Below, piece after piece: positions 31,499 through 34,248 of a stretch of DNA of 34,248 nucleotides (positions within the stretch are counted from its first letter, which is position 1; each line of letters starts with the position of its first letter). The position numbers were made by a program, and so were the translations under genes. Source of the DNA: Rubrivivax sp. (GTDB lineage Bacteria > Pseudomonadota > Gammaproteobacteria > Burkholderiales > Burkholderiaceae_C). The notes under the pieces were generated by a model. The model had not been told where the DNA came from and did no database searches. It saw nothing but the letters and a program-made list of their open reading frames with translations. Location: positions 1 to 34,248 of the forward strand of contig JAURZK010000118.1 of assembly GCA_030653505.1 (NCBI GenBank), read 5' to 3'.

Positions 31499-32173
31499 AT
31501 GCCACTGCCCAAGACCCCGTTTCAAGCCGCCATCGTCGACCTCGACGGCACCATGGTCGACACCGTCGGCGACTTCGAGGTGGCGCTGGCGCGGGCGCTG
31601 GCCGACCTGGGCTGGCCACCGGTCAGTCGCGCCTTCATCTCGCGCACGGTGGGCAAGGGCAGCGAATACCTGCTGACGCGCACGCTGGAAGAGGTGGGCG
31701 CGCCGGCCGCGCTCTACGAGGAAGCCTGGGCGCGCTACCAGCACCACTACATCGGCATCAACGGCCAGCACTCCGAGGTCTATCCCGGCGTCATCGAGGG
31801 CCTGCAGGCGCTGCGCGCACTGGGCCTGCGGCTGGCCTGCATCACCAACAAGCCGAACTCGTTTGCGCGGCCGCTGCTGGCGCTGAAAGGGCTGGACGGT
31901 TTCTTCGAACATGCCTTCGGCGGCGACGCCTTTGCACACAAGAAACCGCACCCGATGCCACTGCTGAAGGCCTGCGAGGCGCTGGGCACGGCGCCGGCGC
32001 GCACGCTGATGGTGGGCGATTCCAGCAACGACGCCGCCGCAGCGCGCGCCGCCGGCTGCCCGGTGGTGCTGGTGAACTACGGCTACAACCACGGCGAGCC
32101 GGTGACCAGCGCGTCGCCCGACGCAGTCATCGGCCGCATCGACGAGTTGCCCGCGTTGCTGCGCGCGGCTTGA
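31499..32173 (+). CDS. gph: Phosphoglycolate phosphatase (HAD family)
   Basis: A 224-residue HAD hydrolase that removes phosphate from 2-phosphoglycolate, made by DNA repair or by Rubisco oxygenation. Motif I is VDLDGTMVDT with nucleophile Asp14 and Asp16; motif II CITNKPNSFA; motif III Lys in HKKPHPMP; motif IV VGDSSNDAAAA. The cap domain lies between motifs I and II. Length and motifs are typical of Gph. The gene normally follows rpe and precedes trpE in Burkholderiales; here it follows an S9 peptidase by 18 bases. A CACAAT at 31461-31466, inside the peptidase 3' end, might be a -10 for its own promoter. It is convergent with the chalcone-isomerase-like gene, 25 bases away. Confidence 0.95.
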   Translation: MPLPKTPFQAAIVDLDGTMVDTVGDFEVALARALADLGWPPVSRAFISRTVGKGSEYLLTRTLEEVGAPAALYEEAWARYQHHYIGINGQHSEVYPGVIEGLQALRALGLRLACITNKPNSFARPLLALKGLDGFFEHAFGGDAFAHKKPHPMPLLKACEALGTAPARTLMVGDSSNDAAAARAAGCPVVLVNYGYNHGEPVTSASPDAVIGRIDELPALLRAA

Positions 32174-32198
32174 ACCGGCGCGCAGCCGGTGCCGGCGA

Positions 32199-32846
32199 CT
32201 ACTGCCGGTTGCGGTCGCCCGGCGCGCGGTTTTCCTCGCCCAGCAATGCCGTCTTGAGTTGATCGTCGGCCGGCCGCTGGCCCAGCCAGATGCTCATCAG
32301 CGCGTTGAAGAACTCGGGTTCCTTGATCGGTGCGCCCTGGGGCTGACCATTGACGAGCACCGTGGTGCCGTTACCCGGCACCCAGTCGACCGAGAAGCTG
32401 TCGCCGGCCAGCAGCTTCCTGCGGCTGGAGAAGATCTCGGCCATGCGCAGCGTGCCCGGTATCGACCGGCTGAAGGATTCGCGCGGCGCGTTGTCCTGCA
32501 TGCCGCGCGTGAACAGCTTGCCCAGTTCGTTGGCGTCGATCTCGCGCAGCATCACCACATGCAGCCGTTTCGGGCCGGGCGCGGCCGCCACGGCCTCGGG
32601 CGTGGCGGCCCTGGCCGCGAGGTAGAGGCCGGCCGTGTAGACCTTGATGACGAACTTGTAGCGTGTGCCCGCACCGTTGAGCTGCAAAGTGCTGCCGGCG
32701 ACCTGCACGGTGGTCGGGTAGTTCACACCCGAGACAGCCACGCCGGCCGGCGGCGTCGCCGGGTTCGGTGTCGGGGTCTGGCCGTGGCCGATGCCCGGCA
32801 GGGCGCCGCAGAGCAAGGGTGCGAAGACGAGGCTTCGACGCTTCAT
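32199..32846 (-). CDS. Chalcone isomerase-like family protein, exported
   Basis: A 215-residue protein with a signal peptide (MKRRSLVFAPLLCGALPGIG, cut near GHGQ) and a chalcone-isomerase-like domain as found in many proteobacteria: GVNYPTTVQVAGSTLQLNGA, GTRYKFVIKVYTAGLYLAAR, VVMLREIDANELGKLFTRGM and EFFNALMSIWLGQRPADDQL. Bacterial members are usually periplasmic and not flavonoid enzymes; fatty-acid binding or a structural role is possible. The ATG at 32846 has AGGA seven bases before it. The gene stands alone on the minus strand between gph and trpE, interrupting the usual neighbours. Function in this organism unknown. Confidence 0.9.
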   Translation of the reverse strand: MKRRSLVFAPLLCGALPGIGHGQTPTPNPATPPAGVAVSGVNYPTTVQVAGSTLQLNGAGTRYKFVIKVYTAGLYLAARAATPEAVAAAPGPKRLHVVMLREIDANELGKLFTRGMQDNAPRESFSRSIPGTLRMAEIFSSRRKLLAGDSFSVDWVPGNGTTVLVNGQPQGAPIKEPEFFNALMSIWLGQRPADDQLKTALLGEENRAPGDRNRQ

Positions 32847-32918
32847 GGGAGGGTCCTGCGGCTGCGCTTGGGCGAGGCCGGCAGTCTGCCACGCCGTCAT
32901 GGTGCAAGCCGGGTGCAC

Positions 32919-32927
32919 TGCTAAACT
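32919..32927 (+). promoter_or_regulatory. Extended -10 promoter TGC-TAAACT upstream of trpE
   Basis: TGCTAAACT has the TGn extension and a four-of-six -10 hexamer. Transcription would begin about 32934, leaving roughly 225 bases of leader before trpE. The -35 region is poor, which is usual for extended -10 promoters. Confidence 0.45.
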
Positions 32928-32936
32928 GCAAGGGCA

Positions 32937-33038
32937 ATGACTTCAACGCTTCACGGAACCTCATCCTGCGCCGCCCGCCGGCCTGGTCCGCGCGACCAGG
33001 GAGCCTGGCCCTGGCGCCGCTCGCAGCGCCCGGCCTGA
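32937..33038 (+). CDS. Possible trp leader peptide, 33 codons with two Trp codons
   Basis: A short ORF (start MTSTLHGTSSC, end GAWPWRRSQRPA) begins at ATG 32937, about three bases after the predicted transcript start, and ends 120 bases before trpE. It has Trp codons at positions 24 and 26 (TGG at 33006 and 33012), the kind of signal used in attenuation of trp operons. The codons lie in the 5' arm of a long hairpin, with competing hairpins around it (see the next feature). Against it: no ribosome binding site at a normal distance (it would need leaderless translation) and no T-run terminator after the hairpins. It may be a real leader peptide or chance. Confidence 0.4.
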   Translation: MTSTLHGTSSCAARRPGPRDQGAWPWRRSQRPA

Positions 33039-33054
33039 CCGCGCCAGCGGCCAG
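32982..33054 (+). promoter_or_regulatory. Competing hairpins in the trpE leader
   Basis: Hairpin A: CCTGGTC (32982-32988) with GACCAGG (32994-33000), 5-base loop. Hairpin B: CTGGCCCTGGCGC (33005-33017) with GCGCCAG-C-GGCCAG (33041-33054), 13 pairs with one bulged C. Hairpin C, GGCGC (33013-33017) with GCGCC (33026-33030), shares bases with B. CCAGG of A can also pair with CCTGG at 33004-33008. A ribosome stalled at the Trp codons (33006-33014) would block B. No U-tract follows, so control, if real, may be on trpE translation or by Rho. Confidence 0.35.
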
Positions 33055-33158
33055 CCCCCCGCCGTGGGCCCGACCGATGTGTCCGGCCCGACTCCAGAAC
33101 ACCGCCGCGCCCTGCCTGCAATCCAGGCCCGCGGCCCTTGTGTGAACAGGTGCGAGAA

Positions 33159-34248
33159 GTGATCACCGAACTCGAGTTCAAGAGCCTGGCCAGCGCCGGC
33201 TACAACCGCATCCCGCTCATCGCCGAGGCCTTTGCCGACCTCGAGACGCCGCTGTCGCTGTACCTGAAGCTGGCCGGCGGCGCGCCGCACAGCTTCCTTC
33301 TCGAGAGCGTCGTCGGCGGCGAACGTTTCGGGCGTTATTCCTTCATCGGCCTGCCGGCAAACACGCTGCTGCGCGCCAGCGGTTTCACGACCGAGGTCGT
33401 CACCGGCGGCCGCGTGACCGAGACCCACGAAGGCAACCCGCTCGACTTCATCGAGAGTTACCTGCAGCGCTTCAAGGTGGCGCTGCGCCCGGGCCTGCCG
33501 CGTTTCTGCGGCGGCCTGGCGGGTTACTTCGGCTACGACGCGGTGCGCTACATCGAGCCCAGGCTGGCGAAGACCTGGAAGACCGGCGGCATAGACACAC
33601 CCGACATCCTGCTGCTGCAGTGCGAGGAACTGGCCGTCATCGACAACCTGTCGGGGCGCCTTTACCTCATCGTCTACGCCGACCCGGCGGCGCCCGAGGC
33701 CTTCCACAAGGGCAAGAAGCGCCTGGGTGAACTGGCCGACAAGCTGCGCTACAGCGTCACCGCGCCGCCGGTGAAACGCGGGCCGAGTTACAGCGTCGAG
33801 CGCGAATTCGAGAAGGCCGACTACCTCGCCGCGGTGGCCACCGCCAAGGAGTACATCGCTGCCGGCGACATGATGCAGGTGCAGGTCGGCCAGCGGCTGA
33901 AGAAGCGCTATACCGAGAGCCCGCTGAGCCTGTACCGCGCGCTGCGCTCGCTGAACCCCAGCCCCTACATGTACTTCTACGACATGGGTGGCTTCCAGAT
34001 CGTCGGCGCGTCGCCCGAGATCCTGGTGCGCCAGGAGCACACCCCCGAGGGTGCGAAGGTGACCATCCGCCCGCTGGCCGGCACGCGCCCGCGCGGCGCC
34101 ACGCCCGAGCAGGACAAGGCGCTCGAAGCCGAGCTCTCGGCCGATCCGAAGGAGCGCGCCGAACACCTGATGCTCATCGACCTGGCGCGCAACGACATCG
34201 GCCGCATCGCGAAAATCGGCAGCGTGAAGGTCACCGACCCCTTCGTCA
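33159..34248 (+). CDS. trpE: Anthranilate synthase component I (partial at 3' end)
   Basis: The first 363 residues of TrpE, which with the TrpG glutaminase converts chorismate to anthranilate in the first step of tryptophan synthesis. It begins at GTG 33159 (ITELEFKSLASAGYNRIPLI), a start typical of Burkholderiales TrpE, with AGG at 33148-33150. The N-terminal domain has LETPLSLYLKLAGGAPHSFL and LLESVVGGERFGRYSFIGLP, with the LLES element of the tryptophan feedback site. The chorismate-binding domain begins with YLAAVATAKEYIAAGDMMQV, GASPEIL and RPLAGTRPRGATPEQD, and the window ends after HLMLIDLARNDIGRIAKIGS. The 312 bases upstream, free of any large gene, hold the extended -10 promoter and possible leader. 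Confidence 0.97.
   Translation, partial: MITELEFKSLASAGYNRIPLIAEAFADLETPLSLYLKLAGGAPHSFLLESVVGGERFGRYSFIGLPANTLLRASGFTTEVVTGGRVTETHEGNPLDFIESYLQRFKVALRPGLPRFCGGLAGYFGYDAVRYIEPRLAKTWKTGGIDTPDILLLQCEELAVIDNLSGRLYLIVYADPAAPEAFHKGKKRLGELADKLRYSVTAPPVKRGPSYSVEREFEKADYLAAVATAKEYIAAGDMMQVQVGQRLKKRYTESPLSLYRALRSLNPSPYMYFYDMGGFQIVGASPEILVRQEHTPEGAKVTIRPLAGTRPRGATPEQDKALEAELSADPKERAEHLMLIDLARNDIGRIAKIGSVKVTDPFV

Noticed and set aside
32173..32210. AACCGGC ... GCCGGTT inverted repeat between gph and the chalcone-isomerase-like gene as a bidirectional terminator
   Set aside because: Seven-base arms with a 24-base loop and no T-run in either direction; too weak to call.
33055..33158. A classical intrinsic terminator for trp attenuation before trpE
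   Set aside because: Only short stems such as GCCTG-CAATC-CAGGC are present and none is followed by a T-run.

Overview
The window is a GC-rich, densely coded bacterial chromosome segment. Gene content and codon use fit a betaproteobacterium of the order Burkholderiales, probably near the Rubrivivax/Leptothrix/Methylibium group. The pointers are the apaG, rpe, gph and trpE genes in their usual relative order, cytochrome b561 next to YceI proteins, a TRAP transporter, and a single-chain indolepyruvate ferredoxin oxidoreductase. I found no tRNA, rRNA, CRISPR array, insertion sequence or prophage. I read 30 protein genes plus one possible leader peptide. The first gene and trpE run off the window edges.

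Layout. Positions 1-4860 are regulatory: a large BTAD/ATPase/TPR regulator (partial), a NhaR-type LysR regulator and, divergent from it, an IscR-like Rrf2 regulator that has lost all its cluster ligands. Positions 5146-9880 form a TRAP uptake operon: a Tat-exported binding protein, a strong hairpin terminator, small and large membrane subunits, an amidase and a 51-residue membrane protein. Positions 9897-12351 (minus strand) hold cytochrome b561 followed by three YceI genes in a row. Positions 12391-17551 (minus) form a tight operon of indolepyruvate ferredoxin oxidoreductase, a VOC/monooxygenase-like fusion and a Tnr3-type NUDIX hydrolase, with a divergent Lrp/AsnC regulator. Next come a membrane GGDEF protein, an EamA exporter, a 46-residue membrane protein and, convergent, a multi-pass membrane protein of the family annotated as site-specific recombinase.

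From 22547 to the end lies the apaG-rpe-gph-trpE block. About 7.9 kb separates rpe from gph. This holds an Lrp/AsnC regulator, a 178-residue protein with an AP2-like look, a saccharopine dehydrogenase family enzyme, a periplasmic-propeller diguanylate cyclase and an S9 peptidase. A chalcone-isomerase-like gene on the other strand separates gph from trpE. The trpE upstream region carries an extended -10 promoter and a 33-codon ORF with two nearly adjacent Trp codons set in competing hairpins, a possible attenuation leader.

The observations most worth following are: (1) a TPP-dependent oxidoreductase co-transcribed with a NUDIX of the family that removes damaged thiamine diphosphate; (2) the ligand-free IscR-like regulator, with a LysR-type operator placed to control it; (3) the possible trp leader; (4) the terminator inside the TRAP operon and the 51-residue membrane protein at its end; and (5) the three-fold YceI array. 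All functional links are inferred from sequence and context.
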